Under the pieces are notes generated by a model, which did no database searches, was not told where the DNA came from, and was given only the letters and a program-made list of their open reading frames with translations. This document shows positions 1 to 7,410 of a DNA stretch of 36,938 nucleotides, one piece after another. The stretch's first letter is position 1. The number at the start of each line of letters is the position of its first letter. The position numbers and the translations under genes were made by a program. Source of the DNA: SLID01 sp041667545 (GTDB lineage: Bacteria > Omnitrophota > Gorgyraeia > Tantalellales > Tantalellaceae); assembly GCA_041667545.1 (NCBI GenBank), contig JBAYES010000014.1, positions 1 to 36,938 of the forward strand, written 5' to 3'.

Positions 1-44
1 ACATAGGGCCGAAGCAATCTCCCTCCGAAATATTTTCATATTAT

Positions 45-225
45 GAGATCACTTCGTCGCCCCCTTCGGGGGCTCCTCGTGACGACGGCGTTGGATTCTA
101 CTGCGGATAACTGAGGTGTTACCGAAATTTTTGTAACATTTCAGTTATTCTCGGAAATGTAGCGTCTTCACGCTCGTCGTCGCGAACCCCGCGAAGCGGG
201 GTGAAGCGATCTCGATAAAAAATAT
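45..225. repeat. MITE-like palindromic-ended repeat, copy 1
   Basis: Non-coding repeat whose two ends are near-inverted copies of each other: it opens GAGATCACTTCGTC and closes GGTGAAGCGATCTC, followed by gataaaaaatat. It matches 411-550 nearly base for base, except for a ~40-bp stretch at about 115-154. That stretch makes its own hairpin (taactga..tgttac pairing with gtaaca..tcagtta). Internal GC hairpins (ccccttcggggg, aaccccgcgaagcgggg) suggest a folded transcript or terminator. A further fragment (gaagcaatctc) lies at about 11-21. No transposase is seen, so non-autonomous mobility is inference. Confidence 0.7.
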
Positions 226-249
226 CTGGTATCCTCCGAGCGATTTTAA

Positions 250-387
250 CCCAAGGAGTTTATCCGCTTCGCCAAGAGACTGGAACGGCATAAGGATGAA
301 ATATTCACGCTCATAGCACTAAAAAGCCAATATGTGAATGGAAAAAGTAAGGCGCTTCTGAAGGTCATAACAGCCCGTCGTAAATAA
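250..387 (+). pseudogene. Possible remnant of an unidentified protein, 45 codons, no start codon
   Basis: This open stretch follows an in-frame TAA at 247-249 and ends at TAA 385-387. It reads PKEFIRFAKRLERHKDEIF and then continues with a basic tail, YVNGKSKALLKVITARRK. The composition is protein-like and typical of the C-terminal end of a gene whose front is missing. It sits exactly between the two copies of the MITE-like repeat, so it may be a transposase or other gene truncated by repeat insertion. There is no ATG or ribosome binding site, and I do not recognise the family. Confidence 0.25.
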
Positions 388-410
388 TCATCGAAATAAA
401 TTAATTTATT

Positions 411-550
411 GAGATCACTTCGTCGTCCCCTTCGGGGGCTCCTCGTGACGACGTTGTAGGGTTCTACTGCAGATAACTGAAATGTAGCGTCTTCACGCTC
501 GTAGTCGCGAACCCCGCGAAGCGGGGTGAAGCGATCTCGATAAAAAATAT
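411..550. repeat. MITE-like palindromic-ended repeat, copy 2
   Basis: Second copy of the repeat at 45-225, in the same orientation, lacking the ~40-bp internal hairpin. The termini (GAGATCACTTCGTC and GGTGAAGCGATCTC) and the trailing gataaaaaatat are conserved. Copy 2 looks like copy 1 after deletion between the arms of the internal inverted repeat, or copy 1 gained it. The two copies bracket about 185 bp containing a truncated reading frame. Confidence 0.7.
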
Positions 551-624
551 ATAGATTTGGCTGTATGGGAACCTGAGAACAGAAAGCCGGAATTTTTCAA
601 ATTCCGGCTTTCTGGCCAAATCGA

Positions 625-701
625 TGGGGTGAGCGACGGGGTTTGAACCCGCGACAACCTGAGCCACAGTCAGGCGCTCTACCAGCTGAGCTACGCCCAC
701 C
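625..701 (-). tRNA. tRNA-His(GTG)
   Basis: Complete cloverleaf on the minus strand. The acceptor GTGGGCG pairs with CGCTCAC, the anticodon loop is CTGTGGC (anticodon GTG) and the T-loop is TTCAAAC. The discriminator is C with an encoded CCA (625-627). Position 701 supplies the extra G-1 typical of tRNA-His, pairing with C73. It is the last gene of the Pro-Leu-Arg-His minus-strand operon. The preceding tRNA-Arg is separated from it by a structured repeat. Confidence 0.96.
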
Positions 702-726
702 ACATTATTTTTTATATCCACACCCT

Positions 727-912
727 TGCGCATCACGGCTTCGCCGTGGGTTCTCATCCTTAAGACAGTGTGGCACGCCCGGCACTTCGCGGGCTACAAT
801 GCTCCCTTTGGTCCCATTGTTTACGCCCGCTCAGCATCAAATCTTGCGTTCGCAAGATTTGTCAGGGATGCGCATCACGGCTTCGCCGTGGGTTCTCATC
901 CTTAAGACAGTG
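727..912 (-). repeat. Structured repeat after tRNA-Arg(TCT), carrying copies of the tRNA 3' end
   Basis: Downstream of tRNA-Arg on its own strand, the tRNA 3' end plus its tail is copied. The 58 bp at 727-784 are identical to 869-926, and the second copy includes the last bases of the tRNA with CCA. Between them lie strong hairpins: cacggc-ttc-gccgtg, a 24-bp palindrome at 838-861, and a long stem gcgggc(789-794)/gcccgc(825-830) with inner caatg/cattg. A homologous copy follows tRNA-Arg(TCG) at 5213-5365, with paired base changes that preserve the stems. This resembles, in layout only, the tRNA-end-containing repeats of the E. coli tyrT operon. It could act as a processing or termination signal, a small RNA or a mobile unit. 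Confidence 0.7.
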
Positions 913-989
913 TGGCACGCCCGGCAGGATTCGAACCTGCTACCCTCTGCTTAGAAGGCAGATGCTCTATCCAAATGAGCTACGGGCGC
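913..989 (-). tRNA. tRNA-Arg(TCT)
   Basis: Minus-strand cloverleaf. The acceptor GCGCCCG pairs with CGGGCGT, and the anticodon stem CTGCC/GGCAG-type arms enclose CTTCTAA, giving anticodon TCT. The T-arm has TTCGAAT, the discriminator is G and CCA is encoded (913-915). It is third in the minus-strand tRNA operon. Its 3' 13 bases are repeated at 771-784 as part of the downstream structured repeat. Confidence 0.96.
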
Positions 990-1109
990 TTATTATTCAA
1001 AGATCTTTGAGGCCAGCCTCAAAAGCACAATTCTCAAAGAGTAGTAAAACACAAAACCCCGGAGAATTCAACACAGAAAGCGAAAGCTTTTCCGGGTGGA
1101 CAGCTTTTC

Positions 1110-1193
1110 TGGTGCGGGCGAAGGGACTCGAACCCCCACGGTAAAACCACTAGCTCCTAAGGCTAGCGCGTCTGCCAATTCCGCCACGCCCGC
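1110..1193 (-). tRNA. tRNA-Leu(TAG)
   Basis: Class II tRNA of 84 nt on the minus strand. The acceptor GCGGGCG pairs with CGCCCGC, the anticodon stem CTAGC/GCTAG encloses CTTAGGA (anticodon TAG), and there is a variable arm. The T-loop TTCGAGT is present, the discriminator is A and CCA is encoded at 1110-1112. It is second in the tRNA operon. Confidence 0.96.
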
Positions 1194-1218
1194 GTTTTTA
1201 ACTCTTATTCATGATGTT

Positions 1219-1296
1219 TGGTCGGGGAGGTGGGATTCGAACCCACGGCCCCCTGCTCCCAAAGCAGGTGCGCTAGCCAGGCTGCGCTACTCCCCG
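1219..1296 (-). tRNA. tRNA-Pro(TGG)
   Basis: Minus-strand cloverleaf. The acceptor CGGGGAG pairs with CTCCCCG, and the anticodon stem CCTGC/GCAGG encloses TTTGGGA (anticodon TGG). The T-loop TTCGAAT is present, the discriminator is A and CCA is encoded at 1219-1221. It is first in the minus-strand tRNA operon, just downstream of a well-formed promoter. Confidence 0.96.
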
Positions 1297-1320
1297 GAAA
1301 GTCTTGTTCCCCGAATAATG

Positions 1321-1349
1321 AATATACGCTAAACGCCCCATTTTGTAAA
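1321..1349 (-). promoter_or_regulatory. Promoter of the Pro-Leu-Arg-His tRNA operon
   Basis: Read on the minus strand: -35 TTTACA (1344-1349), a 17-bp spacer, and -10 TATATT (1321-1326), about 25 bp before tRNA-Pro. The fit to a sigma-70-type consensus is close and the position is right for a stable-RNA operon. Confidence 0.75.
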
Positions 1350-1385
1350 CAGCGAAAATTCGCGGGCCATGTTTTTCCGGGTTTG

Positions 1386-1414
1386 TTGCGGCGGGCGGCG
1401 GGTTGATATATAAT
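1386..1414 (+). promoter_or_regulatory. Promoter of the SPL-like gene, implying a leaderless mRNA
   Basis: TTGCGG (1386-1391), a 17-bp spacer, then a perfect TATAAT (1409-1414). The expected transcription start falls at about 1420-1422, on top of the ATG at 1421, and no Shine-Dalgarno sequence precedes that ATG. The pattern predicts leaderless translation. It is back-to-back with the tRNA operon promoter. Confidence 0.65.
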
Positions 1415-1420
1415 GGCGGT

Positions 1421-2821
1421 ATGGTTACACGGAACAACAAGTTTCTACCGGCGGAAACGGAAAGAAAACTCAAGGACGGCTTGCCGATACGTCTTGGTTT
1501 GAATAAGATAAACGAGCTTACGCGTCTTATCTATGAGATCCGCATTGCGCAGAAAAAGTCTTTCGAAGAGGTGATGAATGAGACGGGATTTTCTCCGAAA
1601 GAGGAGAACAAAGGAGAAATATTCAACGATCTTAAAAAGAAACTGCTTAGCATGAGGTATCCCTCAATTAATGCCGGCAAAAATCCCTGTGAAAAAATAA
1701 GGATCATGCCTCTTAAGACAGGGCATAAGGATGAAGAATGCGCCGAATGGCGCGGCGCGTTAGAACCCAAAAGGATCTTTGTCGAAAAAAAGTTCCTGGA
1801 ATGCGATTGGACGCAAGAGCTTATAAGCCGGTTCCCTCAGGCGGAAGTTCTAAAAATCGACAATATCGGCGAAGTCCGCAAGGCGATATCCGCCGGTGAC
1901 CCGACAAAGGAATATAATTCGCGAAGGGAAAACATTATCGTAACGGGGAACAAAGCTTCTTTTATCAAACCCTGTCCTTGTACCAAGGACGCGAAAAGAT
2001 GCGGGTATTGGATACTTAATCTCGGATTTGGATGTCCGTTTGACTGTTCTTACTGCTATTTGCAGACTTACAGCAATATTCCAGGAATTATACTCAATGC
2101 CAACATAGAGGATTATTACGAAGCCATTAAATATTTTGACGGGTCGGTTACAGGAAGTAAAATAAGGATAGGCACCGGGGAATTTACCGATTCACTTGCC
2201 CTTGAAAAATATACGGGTTATGCGCCAAAGCTGATAGAATTTTTCCGCGCCACGAAAAACCTTATTCTCGAGCTTAAAACAAAGACAAGCGATATAGAAA
2301 GCGTGCTGAAAGAAAAGCCTCATGAAAATGTCGTTCTGGCCTGGTCCATAAATACTCCGGGAATAGCGGAGAAATACGAAAAAGGCGCGTCTTTCGTGAA
2401 AGAAAGGATAGAAGCGGCTTTTAACGCGGCTAAAGCGGGGTATCAGGTGGCCTTCCACTTTGATCCTTTAGTATGGTATGAGGGATGGGAAAAAGAATAT
2501 GAGGGTATAATAGAAGAGCTTTTTTCTTATAAAGAGATAAGGGCCAACACCCTGTGGATAAGCCTTGGAACCTTGAGGTATACTCCCGGTCTTAAGCAAG
2601 CGGCCGAAGAAAGGTTCAACGATAACGAAATTTTTTACGGCGGCGAATTTTTCCTGGGATTTGACGGTAAATTCAGATATCCTGAAATGTTGAGGACGAG
2701 TATTTACAAGAAAATAAGCGGATTTATAAGGGATCGCGGCGTTTCATGCTGGATATATTTGTGTATGGAACCGAAAGAGATGAGCGCGGAGCTAAGCGGA
2801 CTCGGATATGTTGCAATTTAA
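1421..2821 (+). CDS. SPL-family radical SAM protein (spore photoproduct lyase-like)
   Basis: A 466-residue protein with the radical SAM cluster motif C205-PFD-C209-SY-C212 (CX3CX2C), which binds a 4Fe-4S cluster and S-adenosylmethionine. The surrounding sequence (LGFGCPFDCSYCYLQ) is typical of the SplB/SPL family, whose founding member repairs spore photoproduct thymine dimers in DNA. The protein has about 100 extra N-terminal residues compared with the usual ~340-residue SPL proteins, and a C-rich segment (CPCTKDAKRC) just upstream of the radical SAM core. I chose ATG 1421 rather than the upstream in-frame start because the promoter -10 box ends at 1414. No sporulation gene is nearby, so DNA photolesion repair is possible, but other radical SAM chemistry cannot be excluded. 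Confidence 0.8.
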   Translation: MVTRNNKFLPAETERKLKDGLPIRLGLNKINELTRLIYEIRIAQKKSFEEVMNETGFSPKEENKGEIFNDLKKKLLSMRYPSINAGKNPCEKIRIMPLKTGHKDEECAEWRGALEPKRIFVEKKFLECDWTQELISRFPQAEVLKIDNIGEVRKAISAGDPTKEYNSRRENIIVTGNKASFIKPCPCTKDAKRCGYWILNLGFGCPFDCSYCYLQTYSNIPGIILNANIEDYYEAIKYFDGSVTGSKIRIGTGEFTDSLALEKYTGYAPKLIEFFRATKNLILELKTKTSDIESVLKEKPHENVVLAWSINTPGIAEKYEKGASFVKERIEAAFNAAKAGYQVAFHFDPLVWYEGWEKEYEGIIEELFSYKEIRANTLWISLGTLRYTPGLKQAAEERFNDNEIFYGGEFFLGFDGKFRYPEMLRTSIYKKISGFIRDRGVSCWIYLCMEPKEMSAELSGLGYVAI

Positions 2822-2834
2822 CCAGGAGGGGTAT

Positions 2835-3512
2835 ATGAAAAGCCTAAAGATCTTTGCGGCCTGTGCCTGCGTATTACTTGTTTGCGGACAGGTTTTTTCT
2901 CAGGAGAGAATAAAACTGCCCGATCCAGATACAGAAAGCGGGATAACGGTAAATAGAGCCATACATGGAAGAAGGTCGGTAAGGAGTTACTCCGCGGAAA
3001 GTTTGACCATTGCCGAGGCCGGACAGCTTTTGTGGGCGGCGGGAGGCGCTACTATTGACGGGATCACAGGCGCTACCAGAGCCTATCCGTCAGCGGGAGG
3101 CATCTACCCTCTGGAAATATATTTTGCAAGCGGAAATGTAGAGGGGCTTAGGCCGGGGCTATATAAATACGACTGGAAAGAACATTCCTTGAGTGAAGTG
3201 ATCGGAGGAGATATCCGGCAGGCGCTTTCAAGGGCCGCTTACGGCCAGAAAATGATCGCTGATGCCCCCGCTACCATAGTGGTTACGGCGATGTACGAGA
3301 AAACCGCCGGGCGTTACGGTGAAAGGGGACGCACTCTTTTTGTTCCTATGGATGCCGGGCATCTCGGCCAGAATGTGCATCTCGAGGCCGAAAGCCTGGG
3401 GCTTGGGACGGTTATGGTGGCCGGATTCGCTAAGGAAGAGGTCTCAGAAGTGCTTGACGGAACACAAGGAGAACCGGTTTACATGATGCCGGTCGGCAGG
3501 CCGAAAAAATAG
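2835..3512 (+). CDS. Exported SagB/ThcOx-type nitroreductase-family protein
   Basis: A 225-residue protein with an N-terminal signal peptide (basic MKSLK, then the hydrophobic run IFAACACVLLVCG, probable cleavage near FSQ), followed by a nitroreductase-fold domain. Family hallmarks are RRSVRSY near the start of the mature domain (FMN phosphate binding) and RAYPSAGGIYPLE in the middle, typical of the SagB/ThcOx oxidoreductase group. These enzymes bind FMN, but the substrate is not predictable here. No YcaO or peptide-modification partner is nearby. ATG 2835 is preceded by a strong AGGAGGGG box and follows the SPL-like gene by 13 bp, so co-transcription is likely. Export of a flavoprotein would need folding outside the cytoplasm and is slightly unusual. 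Confidence 0.8.
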   Translation: MKSLKIFAACACVLLVCGQVFSQERIKLPDPDTESGITVNRAIHGRRSVRSYSAESLTIAEAGQLLWAAGGATIDGITGATRAYPSAGGIYPLEIYFASGNVEGLRPGLYKYDWKEHSLSEVIGGDIRQALSRAAYGQKMIADAPATIVVTAMYEKTAGRYGERGRTLFVPMDAGHLGQNVHLEAESLGLGTVMVAGFAKEEVSEVLDGTQGEPVYMMPVGRPKK

Positions 3513-3520
3513 GAAAAGTC

Positions 3521-5215
3521 ATGAGTTCTCAGATAATAGTGATCTTGTCTGTTGTAATATTCGCCGCGGCATACAGATTTTACGGGTCTTTCGTGGCTCG
3601 GCGTGTTTTTAGATGCGATGTGCTCCGAAAAGTGCCGGCGAAAGAACTTCGTGACGATATTGATTATGTTCCGACCAATAAAGAAGTGCTTTTCGGCCAT
3701 CATTTCGCGTCCATCGCCGGTACCGGCCCTATAGTCGGACCCGCCATAGCCGTTATTTGGGGATGGGTTCCCGCGCTTGTGTGGATAATACTTGGATCCA
3801 TATTCGCCGGAGCTGTACATGACTACGCCGCCATAACAATATCTACGCGCGGAAAAGGACGGTCTATAGGCGAATTATCAAAAGATATCATAAGCCCGAG
3901 AGTCAGAACACTTTTTCTCTTCATAATACTTTTTACCCTATGGATAGTGGTGGCTATTTTTGGAATGGTGATGGCGGTCATTTTCGATATGTATCCCCAG
4001 TCTGTCATAGCCGTATGGGCACAGATACCTTTAGCCATGACAGCGGGATATCTTGCTCATCGAAAAGGCTGGAACATAACGGCTATGTCTGTGGCGGCAG
4101 TGGTCCTGATGTATGCCGCTATTGCTGCCGGGATAGTGATGCCGCTTAGAATGCCCGGCGTCTTCGGAATATCACCCATGGGAATGTGGATAATAGTGCT
4201 GCTTGTCTACGCGTATATCGCGTCGGTACTGCCGGTATGGGCGCTTTTACAGCCGAGAGATTATATAAATTCCCATCAGCTCGTACTGGGTATAGGTATT
4301 CTTTTTGCGGGAATATTTTTTTCCCGTCCCGCAATGGTCGCCCCGGCGGTGCAGTTCGCCCCTGAAGGAGCTCCGCCGATATTGCCATTTCTTTTTATCA
4401 CCGTTGCCTGCGGCGCCATATCGGGTTTTCACGCTCTTGTGGGGTCCGGGACGACGTCGAAACAGGTCAAAAGCGAAGAGGATATAAAGTTCATAGGTTT
4501 CGGGGGCATGCTCACGGAAGGTTTTTTGAGCGTTCTTGTTATAGTGGCTGTTTCCGCGGGAATAGGGATCTACGTGAAAACAGACGGAGGGGAAGTCTTT
4601 ACCGGTCTTGCCGCCTGGAACCATCACTATTCCAGCTGGGGCGCAGCTCAGGGGCTTACGGCAAAGATAACGGCATTCGTTAACGGGTCGGCCAACATGA
4701 TAGGAGCTTTGGGCATACCAACGCAATATGCTCAGGCTATGATAGGAGTGCTTGTCGCGTCCTTTGCCGGGACAACTTTGGATACTGCTACACGGATACA
4801 ACGGTATGTGGTTACCGAGCTTGCGTCCGGAGCTAAAATAAAACCTCTTGAAGAAAGATATACAGCAACGGCGGCAGTAGTCGGGGCGGCGGCTTTACTC
4901 GCGTTCTCAAGCGGAGGGGGAGGCGGAGCGCTGCTTTTATGGCCGCTTTTCGGCATAAGCAACCAGCTTTTAGCCGGGCTGGCGCTTTTGGTGGCCACCG
5001 TGTATTTGATAAAAAGGAAACAAGGCAATGTATGGGTAACGGCCGCTCCCATGATCTTTATGATAGTCTCATCGAGTTGGGCTATGGCGGTAAGTATTCC
5101 CGTTTTTTTTACTGAGGCCTCTTACAGCAGGTTAGTAATAGGCGTGTTCCTGCTTGTTCTTGAGATATGGATGATACTGGAAGCTCTATATTGTTTAAAA
5201 AGAGAAAGAATATAA
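3521..5215 (+). CDS. cstA: CstA family carbon starvation protein / peptide or pyruvate transporter
   Basis: A 564-residue polytopic membrane protein with many hydrophobic segments. It contains the CstA-family core: YRFYGSF near the N terminus, YVPTNKEVLFGHHFASIAG around residues 45-65, GPAIAVIWGWVPALVW, and VHDYAAI. CstA-type proteins import peptides, or pyruvate in some relatives, when carbon is scarce. It is at the short end for the family (E. coli CstA is about 700 residues) and resembles the compact version found in many non-proteobacteria. It starts 8 bp after the nitroreductase stop with AGGAAAAG upstream, so it likely belongs to the same operon. The stop codon abuts the structured repeat that follows the convergent tRNA-Arg(TCG). 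Confidence 0.92.
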   Translation: MSSQIIVILSVVIFAAAYRFYGSFVARRVFRCDVLRKVPAKELRDDIDYVPTNKEVLFGHHFASIAGTGPIVGPAIAVIWGWVPALVWIILGSIFAGAVHDYAAITISTRGKGRSIGELSKDIISPRVRTLFLFIILFTLWIVVAIFGMVMAVIFDMYPQSVIAVWAQIPLAMTAGYLAHRKGWNITAMSVAAVVLMYAAIAAGIVMPLRMPGVFGISPMGMWIIVLLVYAYIASVLPVWALLQPRDYINSHQLVLGIGILFAGIFFSRPAMVAPAVQFAPEGAPPILPFLFITVACGAISGFHALVGSGTTSKQVKSEEDIKFIGFGGMLTEGFLSVLVIVAVSAGIGIYVKTDGGEVFTGLAAWNHHYSSWGAAQGLTAKITAFVNGSANMIGALGIPTQYAQAMIGVLVASFAGTTLDTATRIQRYVVTELASGAKIKPLEERYTATAAVVGAAALLAFSSGGGGGALLLWPLFGISNQLLAGLALLVATVYLIKRKQGNVWVTAAPMIFMIVSSSWAMAVSIPVFFTEASYSRLVIGVFLLVLEIWMILEALYCLKRERI

Positions 5216-5365
5216 AACAATGTGGCGCGCCCGGCACTTCGCGGGCTACAATGCTCCCGTTGGTCGCATTGTTTGACGCCCGCTCAGCATCAAACCTTGC
5301 GTTCGCAAGGTTTGTCAGGACTTGCGCATCGCGGCTTCGCCGCGGGTTCTCGTCCTAAAACAATG
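5213..5365 (-). repeat. Structured repeat after tRNA-Arg(TCG), carrying a copy of the tRNA 3' end
   Basis: Homologue of the repeat at 727-912. The 24 bp taaaacaatgtggc(gcgcccggca) at 5213-5236 recur at 5356-5379, where they form the 3' end of tRNA-Arg(TCG). Between them lie the same hairpins: gcgggc/gcccgc (5241-5246, 5278-5283) with caatg/cattg inside, a 24-bp palindrome at 5291-5314, and cgcggc-ttc-gccgcg. Compared with the first locus, an A-T pair has become G-C in the last hairpin and a T-A pair has become C-G in the palindrome, so structure is maintained. The distal repeat overlaps the cstA stop codon; the element may also terminate cstA transcription. Confidence 0.7.
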
Positions 5366-5442
5366 TGGCGCGCCCGGCAGGACTCGAACCTGCGGCCAAC
5401 TGGTTCGAAGCCAGTTGCTCTATCCATCTGAGCTACGGGCGC
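5366..5442 (-). tRNA. tRNA-Arg(TCG)
   Basis: Minus-strand cloverleaf. The acceptor GCGCCCG pairs with CGGGCGC, and the anticodon stem ACTGG/CCAGT encloses CTTCGAA (anticodon TCG). The T-loop is TTCGAGT, the discriminator is G and CCA is encoded (5366-5368). It is monocistronic and convergent with cstA. Its last ~14 nt are repeated 143 bp downstream. Confidence 0.96.
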
Positions 5443-5453
5443 TTATCGTGATA

Positions 5454-5482
5454 AGCGTACCAGCTGGGACTTTAAATGTAAA
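5454..5482 (-). promoter_or_regulatory. Promoter of tRNA-Arg(TCG)
   Basis: On the minus strand: TTTACA (5477-5482), 17-bp spacer, TACGCT (5454-5459), ending about 11 bp before the mature tRNA 5' end. The -35 box overlaps the Shine-Dalgarno region of the divergent nadE gene. Confidence 0.6.
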
Positions 5483-5491
5483 GGAGAAAAA

Positions 5492-6337
5492 ATGACACAG
5501 CAAAGAGTACTTCCCGAAAGAAATGTTGATAAGATATACGAACAACTGGTAGCGGGAACGCGTGAATACATGAAGCGGCATAACTTTAAAAAGATCGTTC
5601 TGGGGCTTTCCGGGGGGGTGGATTCGGCCGTTACTTGCGCTATTGCCGCGGCCGCCGCCGGGCCTGAAAATGTTCTTGGAATTTCCATGCCGTCTGAATA
5701 TTCTTCAAAAGAAAGCGTTTCCCTTGCCGAAGATCTATCTGAAAATCTAAGGATAAAGCTTAAAACCATATCTATAAAAGGGATATATGATTCATATCTT
5801 GATACCCTGGAAAAGTATCTGAAGGAAGATAAATTCTCCGATGTAGAGGTATATCATCAGAACATACAAGCGCGGATACGTGGTAACATTGTTATGGCCT
5901 TTTCCAACAGATACGGTCATTTAGTGCTTGCTACCGGGAATAGAAGCGAGGCCATGATGGGATACTGTACACTTTACGGAGATACGGTTGGCGGGCTTGC
6001 GGTAATATCGGACATTTTTAAGACCGAGGTTTACCGGGTAGCCGAATATATTAACCGTAACGGGGAGATAATCCCGCGAGGAACCATAGAAAAAGCGCCC
6101 TCCGCGGAGCTTAAACCCGGCCAGAAAGATGAAGATTCCCTGCCGCCATACGATATTCTCGATGTTATACTGTATCTTCTTTTAGACGAAAAGGTTCCGC
6201 ATGCTGAGTTGGTGAAAATGGGATTTGATCCCGCTATTGTCGATAATGTAACAGGTGCCATAAAAAGCTCGGAGTACAAGAGAAAACAGTGCCCCGCGGG
6301 TATTTACACGGACAGGGTGATCGGGCCAAGATTTTAG
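5492..6337 (+). CDS. nadE: NAD+ synthetase (ammonia-type, single domain)
   Basis: A 281-residue enzyme of the final NAD biosynthesis step, which amidates nicotinic acid adenine dinucleotide using ATP. The PP-loop SGGVDS is at residues 40-45, the C-terminal part has the NAD synthetase segment ATGNRSEAMMGYCTLYGD, and later motifs include PSAELKPGQ. There is no N-terminal nitrilase/glutaminase domain, so it should use ammonia directly or receive it from a separate protein. The start is well supported by AAAGGAG 6 bp before the ATG. It stands alone, divergent from tRNA-Arg(TCG). Confidence 0.95.
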   Translation: MTQQRVLPERNVDKIYEQLVAGTREYMKRHNFKKIVLGLSGGVDSAVTCAIAAAAAGPENVLGISMPSEYSSKESVSLAEDLSENLRIKLKTISIKGIYDSYLDTLEKYLKEDKFSDVEVYHQNIQARIRGNIVMAFSNRYGHLVLATGNRSEAMMGYCTLYGDTVGGLAVISDIFKTEVYRVAEYINRNGEIIPRGTIEKAPSAELKPGQKDEDSLPPYDILDVILYLLLDEKVPHAELVKMGFDPAIVDNVTGAIKSSEYKRKQCPAGIYTDRVIGPRF

Positions 6338-6439
6338 TTGAAAAATATCGCTGCAGCGTATATCATTCTTTTGCGGGAGAGAAGGTCCTGAGGGGAAAAA
6401 GCGTTAAGAGAGAGAAAGCTGCAGAAAGAAGGGAGGAGT

Positions 6440-7366
6440 ATGGCCAACGAAACGGTTTTTAAGAGGTACAAAGGGAACCCTATTATAACGGCAAAAGCCG
6501 TTCATAGGGCGAATAGCATACACAATAGCGCCATAGTTCCCTTTGAAAAGGGGTATGCCGGGATATTCAGGGTTGACGAAATAGATCTTAATTTTACCAT
6601 GCATGTAGGTTTCAGCAAGGACGGCATACAATGGGAAATAGAGCCCGATGCGCTAAAGATGGAGTGCCCGGATGAATATCTAAGGATAAGCGAAAGGACG
6701 TATGATCCCAGGTTGACAAAGATAGATGATACCTACTATTTCACCTGGTGCCTGGATTCACGGCAGGGGCCGCTTATAGGCATGGCTACGACTAAAGATT
6801 TCAAGACCTTTTATCAAAAAGAGAATCTTACTATTCCATCCAACAGGAATTGTGTTATATTCCCCAGAAAAGTGAACGGAAAATTCGCCATGTATTCCAG
6901 GCCCAGCGACCTGGGGCATACGCCTTTCGGAGCCATGTTCTATTCCGTGAGCCCCGATATGGTGTTTTGGGGAGAACATAGATTTGTGTTTGAACCCGTG
7001 AGAAGCAGCTGGCAGTCCACAAAAGTGGGGCCCGGCCCTGCCCCTATAGAGATAGACGAGGGATGGCTTCTGATCTATCACGGTGTATGGACAAGCTGCA
7101 ACGGTTATCTTTACTATGCCGGAGGCGCCATTCTGGATAGAGATGAACCGTGGAAAGTGTTATATAGAACAAAAGACTATCTTTTAGCGCCTACCGAGAC
7201 ATATGAAAGGGTAGGGGATGTGCCGAATGTAGTTTTTCCGTCGTCCGCTGTGGTTTTAGGAGAAGATAAAATAAGAATATACTATGGATGTGCTGACACC
7301 TGTGTTTCCATAGCGGAAGCTAAGTTGGATGAATTGGTCGATTTTATAAAAAAACATAGCCTTTAG
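6440..7366 (+). CDS. GH130-family beta-mannoside phosphorylase / glycosidase
   Basis: A 308-residue five-bladed beta-propeller-type protein of GH130. The protein opens with NPIITAKAVHRANSIHNSA, then TYDPRLTKIDDTYYFTW. D89 is the expected general acid in the family motif (E/Y)DPR. The ending FPSSAVVLGEDKIRIYYG is also typical. GH130 enzymes mostly phosphorolyse or hydrolyse beta-1,4- or beta-1,2-mannosides; the exact linkage cannot be read here. A strong GGGAGGAG precedes the ATG. No mannan transporter is adjacent, so the natural substrate could be intracellular or an imported oligosaccharide. Confidence 0.88.
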   Translation: MANETVFKRYKGNPIITAKAVHRANSIHNSAIVPFEKGYAGIFRVDEIDLNFTMHVGFSKDGIQWEIEPDALKMECPDEYLRISERTYDPRLTKIDDTYYFTWCLDSRQGPLIGMATTKDFKTFYQKENLTIPSNRNCVIFPRKVNGKFAMYSRPSDLGHTPFGAMFYSVSPDMVFWGEHRFVFEPVRSSWQSTKVGPGPAPIEIDEGWLLIYHGVWTSCNGYLYYAGGAILDRDEPWKVLYRTKDYLLAPTETYERVGDVPNVVFPSSAVVLGEDKIRIYYGCADTCVSIAEAKLDELVDFIKKHSL

Positions 7367-7410
7367 GATCTTCCGGGGGTTTCCTGTGAGGGGCCAAGGC
7401 AACTGGAAGC

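Noticed and set aside
643..1406. Several frames of 60-124 codons across the left tRNA cluster, on both strands
   Set aside because: They are frames through four tRNA genes and the structured repeat; no start signals or protein-like composition.
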